From Ephydatia muelleri (taxonomy: Eukaryota; Porifera; Demospongiae; Spongillida; Spongillidae), in contig JABACO010000001.1 of NCBI GenBank assembly GCA_013339895.1, positions 17,504,255-17,568,254 on the forward strand: a DNA stretch of 64,000 nucleotides, written 5' to 3'. Below, one piece after another: positions 11,400-21,439 of the stretch (position 1 is the stretch's first letter; the number at the start of each line of letters is the position of its first letter). The translations under genes were made by a program, and so were the position numbers. The notes beneath the pieces are model-generated. The model worked only from the letters and a program-made list of their open reading frames with translations, made no database searches and had not been told where the DNA came from.

Positions 11400-11615
11400 T
11401 TCAATCACGCCGGAACCTTTGGGTGTGGTTCACAATTGGCATGCTAGAAATGCAATTAGCTGATGGCCAAAGCATTGGAATGTCTACGTCACAGATCGCT
11501 GCATTTGATTGGTGCACAACATTCCGGCGCACTGGAACCCATTTCTCACCGACTTCCCTCTGTACGTGATGTCATACACGTACAGTTGGGTCTGGGTACG
11601 AGACTAACTATCGAT

Positions 11616-12480
11616 CGATATATCAGCGTGTTGAATGCTTTGCTGGACCGTGTATTGACCCAACCCGAGAATGACCAGGGCCTCAAGTAGCAAAACACCC
11701 TTTTCTAGAATGAGATGATTTGGATTCTGCAGGTTAGTTGGATAGATATATACATGTACGTTCGGTATACAAAATTGGGTTTACTAACTTTCTAAGGGAT
11801 CTATATCGGGAGACGAAGACGCCAGTGACCAAAACCTCCTTGTGGTCGAGCGTAAGACCTTCAAGAGTCTTTGTTCGGGCCTTGTCCAGCAGTGGTGGCT
11901 GTCTCTCCAACCCATCTTGGACTATAGCTTCTTTCATAGAGGTATGAGTACCGTAAGTAGTTCTGTTCAATGCTCTGTATAAAACTCATTTACTACTCAC
12001 TTAGAAGAAACATGTAGCTAGGGTCCAGTCTGTTTGCCCACACTGCAAGCAGTCACGTGTCTGGGCTAATTGCAGAGTGCTGTCTGGTCATTACCTTGCT
12101 AATCAGAAGTAAGAGTACCATTTGGATTTAGTAATATCAATGTAAATGTGATTCTTTTTGCAGACTGGTCCATGCTTTCACCTGTGCTGGCATGTTGCCA
12201 CGCCAGTACATGAATTTCTCTTTATTTGCTGGTATAGGTGTAGTCAAGCAGAAATACATCAGCTCAGGTGGGGGCTGAGATGATTGATTTATATTATTTT
12301 ACATCTTGTTGTATGTAATCCATGTTCATTCATTTTATCTGAACAAACTGTACCAGCAAGTGGTGGCAGATGTAGCAGAAGAGCCCATGAAAGCTGCTGT
12401 TGAATGTGGGAAGGAAAGCCCTCACCATGCTACAAGTGGAGAGGTTAGAGTGCCACATTAAAAAAAAGTTTATTTTTATA
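11616..12480 (+). pseudogene. Decayed transposase-like gene, upstream half
   Basis: Recognisable pieces in order are a zinc-type segment at about 12004-12105 (VQSVCPHCKQSRVW, ending GHYLANQK), a segment at about 12165-12270 (LVHAFTCAGMLPRQYMNF, then SLFAGIGVVKQKYIS) separated by what looks like a short intron, and YQQVVADVAEEPMKAAVE near 12350-12400. The reading frame is then interrupted by the palindromic element at 12490-14132 and resumes at 14137. The gene resembles a repetitive family with a DARHDS motif known to me from sponge and cnidarian genomes; its biochemical activity is not established and the DDE assignment is inference. Confidence 0.55.
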
Positions 12481-12489
12481 TTTACTATA

Positions 12490-14132
12490 TGGGTCAGTTT
12501 CCGAGAAAATGAGCCTTCGCTATATATATAAAAGTTATAAAAATCATTCACGTTTGAATCGCTATAACTTCCGAACGGTACACGCCATCAACATCCTATT
12601 TTCAACACTTCATACCACACATTTCTCTATGGCAGAATATGTTTTGGGGTCTTGCACTTGCTCCTTGCCAGTATTGCAACGTTCGATACCCCACCGGGTT
12701 CAAACCCGCCATAACTTTCTGTAGAGTAATCAAATCGCTTCAAATTCGGTTTGTAGGTGGAGAGGTCCTATATCTATCTATTTGTTCTGTTCGTTAATTT
12801 TTATGCAATCCGTTACGGAGATACAGTTGAACAAACTACGTGCACATTTTCGCGCTCGTTTCGCGCCAATGATTTGGGCAAATTGCGCTCCGCTCAATGT
12901 ATGGGGAGGCGGGGATTATTACATTGGCGCGAATCAAGCGGGAAAACGTGCACGTAGTTTATTCAACTGTATCTCCGTAATAGATGGCATAAAAATTAAC
13001 GAACAGAACAAATCGATAGGTATAATAGGACCTCTCTATCTACATACCGAATTTGAAGCGATTTGATTACTCCTGCCGCCGAAAGTTATGACGGGTTCAT
13101 ACCTTGTGGGGTATCGGACGTTGCAATACAGGCACGGAGCAAGTGCAAGACCCCAAAAAGTATTTTACCGTAGAGAAATGGTGTAGTATGAAGTGTTGAA
13201 AATAGGAAGTCAATGGCGTGTACCGTTCGGAAGTTATAGCGATTCAAACGTGAATGATTTTTATAACTTTTATATATGGGACAGTTTCCGAGAAAACTTC
13301 CTATGTTTTATAACATTATAAAATAATCGAGTTATAACGTTTGAATCGCTATAAAGTCCGAACGGTAAAGGCTATCGACTTCCTATTTTCATGACTTCAT
13401 ACTACACCATTTCTCTATGGTGAAATACATTTTGGTATCTTGCACTTGCTCCGTGCCAGCATTGCAACGTTCTATACCCCACCTGGTTCAAACCCAACAT
13501 AACTTTCTGTAGGAGTAATCAAATCGCTTCAAATTCGGTTTGTAGATAGAGAGGTCCTATACCTATCTACCTATTCTGTTCGTTAATTTTTATGCCATCC
13601 GTTACGGAGATACAGTTGAACAAACTACGTGCACTTTTTCCCGCTCGATTCGCGCCAATGATTTGGGCAAATCGCGTCCCGCTCAATGTATGGGAGGCGG
13701 TGATTATATCACTGGCGCGTATCGAGCGGGAAAAAGTGCACATAGTTTGATCAACTGTATCTCCGTAACGGATAGTATAAAAATTAACGAACAGAACAAA
13801 TAGATAGGTATAGGACCTCACTATCTACAAACCGAATTTGAAGCAATTTGATTACTCCTACAGAAAGTTATGTTGGGTTTGAACCAGGTGGGGTATCAAA
13901 CGTTGCAATGCTGGTATGGAGCAAGTGCAAGACACCAAAATGTACTTCACCATAGAGCAATGGTGTAGTATGAAGTGTTGAAAATAGGAAGCCTATAACC
14001 TTTACCATTCGGACTATATAGCGATTCAAATGTTATAACACAATTATTTTATATTGCTATAAAACATAGGAAGTTTTCTCGGAAACTGTCCCATATATAT
14101 AGCGAAGGCTCATTTTCTCGGAAACTGACCCA
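12490..14132. mobile_element. Palindromic foldback element (outer copy, interrupted)
   Basis: Left end TGGGTCAGTTTCCGAG, right end its exact reverse complement, flanked by TATA at 12486-12489 and 14133-14136. Without the inner insertion and its duplication the element is about 822 bp. It is palindromic over nearly its whole length: the two arms mirror each other through blocks such as TTCAAACCC, AAATCGCTTCAAATTCGG and GGAGATACAGTTGA, meeting near 12890. No protein is encoded; open frames in it are mirror artefacts. It interrupts the decayed transposase-like gene. Confidence 0.9.
13277..14093. mobile_element. Palindromic foldback element (inner copy, 817 bp)
   Basis: Ends TGGGACAGTTTCCGAG and reverse complement. 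It sits in the right arm of the outer copy. The outer left arm has a TA run of 10 bases at the mirror position, while here 6 bases lie before and 8 after the insertion, which gives a 4-bp TATA duplication. The internal sequence is the same palindrome as the outer copy with scattered differences, so it is a second member of the family inserted later. Confidence 0.9.
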
Positions 14133-14136
14133 TATA

Positions 14137-15040
14137 GTGGGTTATAACTGATGCACGTCACGATTCTCTACGTCAAATGCATACCACTCAACGGTACCTT
14201 GTCTGGCTGGAAGGTATGCACATAAGTTCTAAATGCCCGTGTTTATCAGCATATCGTCCATTTCAGTACACATAGGATTGTTGGAATTTCCACTCTTTCC
14301 AGACAGCAGCACAGAGTTGTTCAGACCAGGGAGGTGGCATGCACTAAGATAGTCTTGCCTCAAGTTATTGCCCGAGGTTTGCTCTTGTGTCCCAACTTTT
14401 TACAATTTCACGTTTTTTCTTTCTAACAAAGGGTTAAACATCACAGAGGTAGCCCATGACTACCAGGCTACTATAAAGCAGAAGGTACAACAACTCGGGG
14501 TGGTCAATTCCTACGACACTTGGTATGGTAAGGTATCTATTGGTTTTCAGTGATGAATTGATTGGAGTTATTGCAGGCACTAAGAATGTGGCGAAGCAGT
14601 TGCGTCATATCTGTGCCGGTACGGTCCGTACAAGGGATAGGACGTGGTTCACTGAACTTTCTGATAAGGGTATGTACTTTCCGGACATATTGATTAAAAA
14701 TGGAATATCTGGCTATTCAGCAAGGTGCACTTGTATTGGTGCATGAGGAACTGAGGTGGCAACCCTGACCGTCTACGTGCAATGATCATGAACATCAGCA
14801 AGCACTTTCAGGTTTGTATTTACATAGTGGGTGGGTGTGCATGTGTGTATGTCTGTGTATGTGATGTGAATGTGTGTGATTGTGTGTCTTTTATGTGCAT
14901 TAGTGCATTCCATATGTGATATGCGTCCCTGTCTGTGATTCAGGGTGATCACCAAAGTTGCTATTCTGAGAGTCCCTGTCAACAGCCAGGTTACGTTCCA
15001 CAAAGGAGCCTCTCACTATGCCGGCAGCCATTAGTGCATA
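14137..15040 (+). pseudogene. Decayed transposase-like gene, downstream half
   Basis: Pieces in order: ITDARHDS (14140-14163), NAYHSTVPCLAG one base out of frame (14180-14215), IVGISTLSRQQHRVVQTREV and ACTKIVLPQVIARGL (about 14277-14385), NITEVAHDYQATIKQKVQQLG and VVNSYDTWY (14440-14525), NVAKQLRHICAGTVRTRD and TWFTELSDKG (14585-14670), and a cysteine-containing piece HQSCYSESPCQQPGYVP (14950-15000). Intron-like gaps and at least two frameshifts separate them. The order and the histidine/aspartate-rich DARHDS and YDTWY motifs suggest a nuclease or transposase core. It continues the fragments at 11616-12480. Confidence 0.6.
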
Positions 15041-15044
15041 TGAG

Positions 15045-15715
15045 GCTACACTAAGTGCCAAATTTAGCATGACTGGATTTCGATCGCCTTTAGATCATTC
15101 CTATCTATATACCTTGGAATTTGCATCTCTTATATACCCAAACGATCGGTATGCGTTGGGCCTGTGCACGGCTTGTTATACTTGTGTTGTAACACATTGT
15201 ACATGTAAATATACCGTGCAAAATAAAAAACAAAACAACAAAATGACAAAAACTTTTGAAAGCCCTGACTCCAGCGGTCTCATTCACTGGAAATCAAAAA
15301 CCACATCTCCACGTGCTGAAATTTGTTAGCAGGAGGTTTTCTGTGATATATGTCTTCCGAACCTAGCGCCGTTCCTAGAATAAAGGTAAGGTTATGTTGT
15401 CAGGCATACGATTCAGCAAAACGAATTAGTAAAACAAGTAACACAGGTAATATAGAGCAATGCAATTAGTAAACAAGCCAGTATATAGACATACACAAGC
15501 CAGAATCAGCCACATTCTACTCATCTGTGGTTCAATTGTACCAGTGATCAACCACATTCCTACACACTCATTTATGCAAGGTTGTAGTTGAATGCCTGCC
15601 TGCGGCCTTTGTGGCTGACCTAAGCATTTTTTGTAGATGAGGGTTTTTCAAAGTTGCCCCAACCAGTTTGTAGTTCTTTGTCACATGCGCACGTGAGAAT
15701 TGACCTTCGAGCCAC
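15045..15715. other. No gene recognised
   Basis: AT-rich sequence without recognisable coding similarity. It may include the 3' end of the transposase-like gene but nothing specific can be supported. Confidence 0.4.
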
Positions 15716-15717
15716 GC

Positions 15718-15996
15718 TCACCTTTGAAACTCACGTAAAGCCTCACAGAGCTTGTAACTGTGATCTCCAGTAAAAACTGAAACACAATGCAAGTATGTTT
15801 CGAGAACAAATAAACGCGCGCGATCGAGTACTAAGAAGTACTTGATTTGCCCGTCATAACAACGTATAAACGACGTAACCAGCAAGTGTGGGTGAGAGCT
15901 TACAAAACTACGCCATTCTGAGAATGTTGAGCTCACGGGATTTCCGGTTGGATCCAAGCGCTTTTTATACGGGCGTTTGAGCACGGCCTGCGCCAC
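15718..15996 (-). CDS. Candidate first coding exon, unknown protein
   Basis: A 92-codon minus-strand frame starts at 15996 and contains KRPYKKRLDPTGNPVSSTF and WRSFVSSHPHLLVTSFIR. Possible donors are GTAAGC after WRSF and GTGAGC at its end. The ATG lies 25 bases from the left terminus of the hAT element at 16022, so the transposon would sit in the promoter or 5' region. No family is recognised. Confidence 0.35.
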   Translation of the reverse strand: MAQAVLKRPYKKRLDPTGNPVSSTFSEWRSFVSSHPHLLVTSFIRCYDGQIKYFLVLDRARLFVLETYLHCVSVFTGDHSYKLCEALREFQR

Positions 15997-16272
15997 TATT
16001 TACGTGGCGTCTCCTCCTTAGCAGGGCCGGCGCCGCAGGTCCGGTTGCACGGTTTTAACCGGACTAACTGAGGCCTTTTTAATTACATCATTGTATATTC
16101 TTGCATACGTCACTTCGCGTGCGCGCGCAATCCGTTATGCGTTAATTAGTACATGAACATGCTATTACTTTACACATGATCAGATGTGGCGACCAAAGTC
16201 TAATCTGTTACATCTATATCAGCATGTTATTAGCTATACATGTATAATAAAGTTAACAGCATTCAGTAAAAA

Positions 16273-18310
16273 ATGGCTACTGTTGTCAATGTGCGAGATT
16301 CGATTCCCAGCTTACCTGATGAGCCCCACCATCCTAAATCCTTTGCTTTTCCGAAGCGAAGCTTTGGAAAGACAAAACCTGTTTTTTGCTCAGCAAAGAG
16401 CCAGTGGTTCGATACTTGGCCTTTTCTCCATTACGATGAAGGACAAGATGTGATGTTCTGCCACACTTGTGTCACTGCCTTTAAGCTGGGCAGAATTAAG
16501 TCAAGTAAAAACGCTGCAACTGCATTTGTAAGTTTATACGCGAGCAAGCAATATGGTCGTGCTTAGTGAGTGACAAATGTTTTTGTGTCTCAGGTAACTT
16601 CAGGATTTTGTAACTGGAAAGATGCCACTGTTGCTTTCAGTAAGCATCTCCAGTCCAAGTCTCACATCGAAGCAGTTGAAGCCGTCATTACACTTCCGAA
16701 ACAAACAAAGGATGTTGGCGCGCAGCTTAGTATTGCTCACAAAGCAGAGAAGGAGGAGGCAAGGGACATGTGCAGATTATTCTGTCAAGTGTTCGCTTCC
16801 TTGCCAGGCAAGGACTGGCCCTTTGTGGTGATGGCAGCGATGTGTCCTCTAACCTCACTCAGCTTCTTCATGTGAGAGCTGAAGGCAATCCAAAATGCTA
16901 CAGTGGATTACCAAAAAGGCTTGCAAACATATGCATCATGATAATCAAAATGAGATGCTAGAGCTTATGGCTCATCAAGTGCTGAGAAGAATTCTTGATG
17001 ATACACACACCACCTCTCCTTTCCTTGCTGTGATGGTAGATGAAACCAGGGATCAATCTAACAAGGAGCAGCTGACCTTAGTTCTGAGATGGGTTAGTGA
17101 TGACTTCACTGTTTCAGAAGAGTTTGTAGGGCTATACTACCTGTCAGTGATAGGTGCTCAGAGCATTGTGGATGCCATAAAATGCCTTTTTGCGGTTCCA
17201 GATACCTTTCACAAAGCTTCGTGGTCAGTGCTTTGTTATTGTATCGTTAACAGCTAGGTTGCATAACAAAGGTACCTAAAATGAAGGACTGTCTGGACAC
17301 CTGTTACGAAATAGTGAAGCTGATTAAGTTTTCACCAAAACGAGAGGCCATGTTATCTCAACTTAAGGAAGATGGGTAGTGATGCTCCAGGAGTTAGAAC
17401 CCTTTGCCCAACAAGGTGGACTGTTCGTCTATATAGTATTCTTGCCAATTACGACCACATTTTGCTGCTATGGGAGACTGGGGTGCATGAAACATCTAAC
17501 ACAGAGATGAATTAATTATATATATAAAGGCAAGGATTCTGGGGGTGCGGAGTCAAATGCAGTCCTTCAACTTTCTTTTCTGCATTGTCTTGTCTGAGAT
17601 GATTTTGCGGCATACTGACAAGCTTAGTAAGACACTACAGCAGCCAAACCTATCCAGCATTGAAGGGCATTATATAGCGATGTTAACTGTAAAAACCCTT
17701 GAAGGTTTGCAAAATGAAAATGACTTTGAGCTGTTTTGGCAGAAGATTGAAAAAATGAGGGTGCAGTTTGATATTGATGAGCCATTGCTACCAAGGAAGC
17801 GAAAGGTATCACAGCGATTTGAAACAGGCATTGCTCCGGCTGAGTTTGCTACATCTACTAAGATGAATACCGTCGAGTGTTTTTCGAATGTTTTGACCTG
17901 GCAGTGATGAGCATCCGCAGCAGATTTGACCAAAAAGGCTTCAAAACCTTCTTCAACGTGGAACAACTTTTTTTTAAGGCATGCAAAGGCCAGAATTATG
18001 AAGAGGAGCTTGATTTCGTGTGTAACTTTTTTACAAATGATTTCAACAAAATAGAGCTTGCGGCTGAACTCTTAACCCTACGTACACTTTATGGTACAGA
18101 AATAGCTGCAGATGAGAAACCATCAGTCAATTCCATCAAGACAGCACTTTTAGCACTAAACACAATGCAGCGAAAGCTGCTTGGCGCTGTTGTGAGGCTG
18201 TTTCAACTATTAGTCACCCTACCAGCAACTAATGCTACATCGGAGCGATCATTCAAGTGCAATTGCGTAGGATCAAATCATATCTGAGGAGTACACTGTC
18301 ACAGTCAGGT
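16273..18310 (+). pseudogene. hAT transposase with TTF-type zinc finger, frameshifted
   Basis: Exon 1 (16273-16527, starting MATVVNVRDS) carries the first half of a TTF-type zinc finger (FCHTCVTAF). A 66-bp GT-AG intron follows, and exon 2 from 16594 carries the second half (FCNWKDATVAFSKHL, KSHIEAVEAV). After two frame changes come GDGSDVSSNLTQLLHVRAEG and FLAVMVDETRDQSNKEQL, the conserved catalytic-region segment of this group. Then LCPTRWTVR is seen after a further shift, and finally ATNATSERSF with a broken dimerisation motif near 18228-18300. At least five lesions make it inactive. It is a paralogue of the copy at 40539-41366 (shared TLxGLxNExxFxLFW and LPRKR segments). Confidence 0.9.
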
Positions 18311-18599
18311 TAAACCACCTTATGATACTACAATTATAATCAAGAAATGACGGACAGACTTGATTTGAAGTGCATTGACAATGAATACATAATGAAGAAC
18401 GAGTCACGTTTGCTACCTTTCCCCTATGATCTTCTTTATAAACAGCTATAGTTAACTCACGCAACTATACATGCATGCCTGGACTTTGTTTATGCATGCA
18501 CTCGCTGTTTGATGTTCTTTGCAAAAAATTAAATCATAATGCAATGTCTACATAAGAAATATAACGCGTCTAAAAAACTATCTCAAAAGTCATCGATAT

Positions 18600-18700
18600 C
18601 GCGCGCCGCGCGCGACATATTGGCTGACTTGGGCGGCGCGGAATTTGTTTCATTTATTGATAGATTAAATAACACGCAAAAAATTCGCGCGCGCTAAGAT
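18600..18700. repeat. CG-rich palindromic tract in hAT 3' region
   Basis: GCGCGCCGCGCGCG and a second GCGCGCGC block stand out from the AT-rich surroundings. They lie inside the hAT element's 3' subterminal region and may contribute to its end structure. Confidence 0.5.
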
Positions 18701-18892
18701 AATTTCTGCCTCCGTTATGTTGGCGTAAGTCTTGCAGGGTTATACCACGCAAAAAACCTATAGCTTCTGGGGCGGAGCTCCAGACCCCGATGGGGGAGCT
18801 TACAGCGCTCCCCCATACCCCCTAGCTGGGCTGGTTTGGGTCATCTACTGTACACCGAACCGGACCACTCTTATACCGCGGCGCCGGCCCTG

Positions 18893-19790
18893 TTAAATAA
18901 GGTGCGGTTGCATAATGGATGTACCACGAAACTCAGTTTTCGTTGCGTAGTTCATTGATTATGCACCCACAATGAGAGGTATGCAAACCCTGCACGAACG
19001 AGGGGCGGGTTCAAAGATGGCTGTATTATGTTCAAAAATTGTTTAGGCCTACTACCAAATAACCGTATCGCATTTTGTAAACTGCTTATATTATGATCAT
19101 GCATATAATAAAAACGTCGGAATTTTTTTTGCACACTATTAGTTTAACCACTTTCCAGCAGAGATAGAGCTTCAAAACGACATGCTTTAGTACCAAGAAA
19201 GTTCATATCACTATAAATGTACCAGGTACTGAAAATACAGGTTAGCAAGTTTTGAAAGTTTACCATATGGAGAAATGGCCCATACATAGGCGGTCATCTT
19301 GCTTTTTGTTTTCAAATTGAATTTCAAACACGTTTATAATTTACGATAAATCAGATTGATTGTGATTCTGTGCTTTATAAGATTATACCATTAACCATTC
19401 GTAAACTACAATCAAGACAAAAATTTAATTTCTACCGCGCATAATTTATTCATAAACGAAGTAGTCATTACGTAATACCTTGCGTCATCTAAGAATAAAG
19501 CTATAATTATTAAAATTATGTCGGCGCGCGGCTAGCTAGTGGGGGTTAACTTCAATGTCTGTAACGTAACTATATCAATACAATTTGAATTACAATTATA
19601 ATTGAACCGATGCATTAATGCGTCACTTGCACTGGAGATGTGGAGGTACAATGATGCATGCAGGGATCGAACTACGTATGCCCTTCATGCTTTCATCTTC
19701 TGAGACGCAGGTGTATACTATGTGAATTTAGTAGCGTAGGGTGTGTTCGGCAGTGGGTAGTGTTCGGCCCTACAGGTATGTGCATATCTT
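18893..19790. other. No gene recognised
   Basis: AT-rich unique sequence without recognisable exon or repeat apart from short CG blocks near 19520. Confidence 0.5.
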
Positions 19791-19794
19791 GGAA

Positions 19795-20140
19795 GGAGTA
19801 GATATGGCCTTCTCTCTATACTAGTACAGTTGGCCATCTCTCTATAATTGTGCACATCTACCTGTACTATAACCAGTGGTAGCCTTCTCCCTTTACTCTC
19901 GAACCGTTAATTGCCCGTCTCCTTAAACTGTTGGTCATCTTCCTTTATTGTTAGACTGGTGGCCTTCTCCCTGTACTGCTGATCTTCTCCCTATATTGTT
20001 CGCCTTGTCTTTATACTTTTGGCCTTATACTGTTGGCCTTCTCCCTATATACTATTGGCCTTCTCCCTATTCTGTTGGCATTCTCCCTATTCTGTTGGCC
20101 TTGTTGAGTGTGGATATGGTATACTGTTGGCCTTCTCCCT
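19795..20140. repeat. Degenerate minisatellite (TTGGCCTTCTCCCTATACTG type)
   Basis: More than ten diverged copies of a 20-30 bp unit based on TTGGCCTTCTCCCTATACTG. Divergence is highest at the left and least at 20030-20105, where adjacent copies are nearly identical. Confidence 0.85.
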
Positions 20141-20199
20141 GGGTTATTCAAATTAGGGGCAAACCAGGGGGTGGATAGGGGGTGGGAGCGGTAAATCCC

Positions 20200-20391
20200 T
20201 GCCCTGTCCAATACCATACACTGTATATGAACTACAACTGTTTACACTGGTACAGGCCTGCACATCCGGTGGGTGTGGCCAAAGCAACTTCTGCAGCTTG
20301 AAGATATTACAAGCCATGCCCACATCCCAGGCTGCTCCCAATGTTACTGCTCTGAACGCTGTGACTGCACTGTCCAATACTGCTGATCCAG
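20200..20391 (+). pseudogene. Usherin-like fibronectin type III segment (1)
   Basis: The frame reads PYTVYELQLFTLVQACTSGG and then CGQSNFCSLKILQAMPTSQ, followed by APNVTALNAVTALSNTADP and a GTATG donor. The VQACTSGGCG signature is the end of FN3 domains in usherin-like proteins, which are large cell-surface adhesion proteins. The next domain's start (APNVTALNAV) follows directly, as in tandem FN3 arrays. This exon is itself open, but its neighbours are damaged, so the whole gene is probably a pseudogene or carries sequencing indels. Confidence 0.65.
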
Positions 20392-20582
20392 TATGATGTG
20401 TGGGATGGGGGGCACCTTTCTTGGGGAAACCCCACCCTTTTGGAAGTGTTTGATCTCCGATTATTATATATACCCCACCCATTTATTGTGACCACCACTT
20501 GTATTTGTCCCGCTCACGCCGCATGCTGTGTAAGTACATGTAGGTGCCACACCCCCTGTATTGCAATGAAAATCAATGTGAG

Positions 20583-20587
<5 letters not shown>

Positions 20588-20619
<32 letters not shown>

Positions 20620-20690
20620 CATATGTATTCATGCATACTCACATACATGTACATGTATATGCACACTGTCGTGTGTGTGTGTGTGTATTT
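20588..20690. repeat. (GT)n microsatellite tracts
   Basis: A GT run at about 20588-20618 and a shorter one near 20670-20690, separated by ATACATGTA-rich sequence. Intronic with respect to the FN3 exons. Confidence 0.9.
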
Positions 20691-20789
20691 GTGTATGGTT
20701 GTCACATCTTGGTCCCTTTCACAGCACCATTGGGGGTTCCAAGCCCTCAGCTTCTGGCACTCTCCTCTTCCTCTGTCAATGTGATGTAG

Positions 20790-20996
20790 TTGAAACCCCT
20801 CAGTTCCCAATGGGATCATCACAGCCTGCAATGTGTAAGCTGTTTCCGTACTGGGGAATGTTCTTCTCACTACCTCCAGTGTTCCATGGTACATAACCTG
20901 CAGCCGTCAACGCAGTACAGCTTTGTGGAAGCAGCATGCACCACAGCTGGATGTCAGACTGGTGGTGTTGCCAATGTCACAACACTGGATAGTGGT
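20790..20996 (+). pseudogene. Usherin-like fibronectin type III segment (2), damaged
   Basis: The first half reads PNGIITACNV, a stop, then LLTTSSVPWYIT; one base out of frame the second half reads NLQPSTQYSFVEAACTTAGC and QTGGVANVTTLDS. Together these are the C to G strands of an FN3 domain of the same type as at 20200-20391. The in-frame stop and frame change make this copy non-functional as given. Confidence 0.65.
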
Positions 20997-21021
20997 ATGT
21001 ATACGTTGTGTATGTGGACCA

Positions 21022-21024
<3 letters not shown>

Positions 21025-21079
<55 letters not shown>

Positions 21080-21230
21080 TGCGTGTGCGTGCACGTGTGT
21101 GTGCGTGTGTGTGGGTGTGTGTTGTTTGTGTGTGTGTGTTGTGTATGTTGTGTGTGTTGTGGGTGTGTGGGTGTGTATTTACATGTATGTGTGTGGATGT
21201 TGTTTGTGTTGCAGGTACATGTACGTGTGT
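21025..21230. repeat. (GT)n and TGTTGTG-rich tract
   Basis: A pure GT run of about 48 bases is followed by GT-rich sequence with G/C/T interruptions to about 21230. Intronic to the FN3/LamG gene remnant. Confidence 0.9.
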
Positions 21231-21439
21231 ATGATTTGGTGTTGTAGGTACATGTTTTATGGCCTTCTCTTCTTGCCTTGTGTAAAGAAAATGGCAGTCA
21301 TCATTCAGTTTGTACACTTAGCAGACACAAGCAGCATTTGCATGCATGTGTGCCATGTGCACATGATGTGTGTGTGGTTTATGTGTTTTTGTATTCAACA
21401 AAGCCCCAAGTGACAACCACTTTGTATCTTTCTCACACC

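Larger units (their letters stand above)
9546..11607. mobile_element. 2,062-bp TIR transposon with 8-bp target duplication
   Basis: The ends are inverted copies: TTAGTCTCGTACCCAGACCC at the left, its reverse complement at the right, and the similarity extends with gaps for about 120-150 bp inward (both arms share a TATGACNTCACGTACA core and a GTGAGAAATGG core). It is flanked by the perfect direct repeat CTATCGAT at 9538-9545 and 11608-11615. An 8-bp duplication of the form nTnnnnAn is typical of hAT insertions, but the termini are not those of the hAT copies at 16022 and 18892. Inside are a plus-strand N-terminal-like coding fragment and a minus-strand RecQ-like helicase fragment. No full transposase is present, so the element is non-autonomous as it stands. 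Confidence 0.85.
16022..18892 (+). mobile_element. hAT-superfamily transposon, 2,871 bp, inactive
   Basis: CAGGGCCGGCGCCGC at 16022-16036 is matched by its exact reverse complement at 18878-18892, with further matching just inside (GGTCCGGTT). The flanking octamers CTCCTTAG and TTAAATAA both fit the hAT preference (T at 2, A at 7) but differ from one another, so no target duplication is visible. It encloses a TTF-zinc-finger hAT transposase gene with multiple frame breaks. Another sequence similar to its right subterminal region occurs at 23605-23670. Confidence 0.85.

Noticed and set aside
16014..16021. 8-bp target duplication of the hAT element
   Set aside because: The octamers on the two sides (CTCCTTAG and TTAAATAA) do not match, so no duplication was claimed.
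18600..18680. CpG-island promoter
   Set aside because: The CG blocks are short, lie inside the hAT element and have no gene start beside them.
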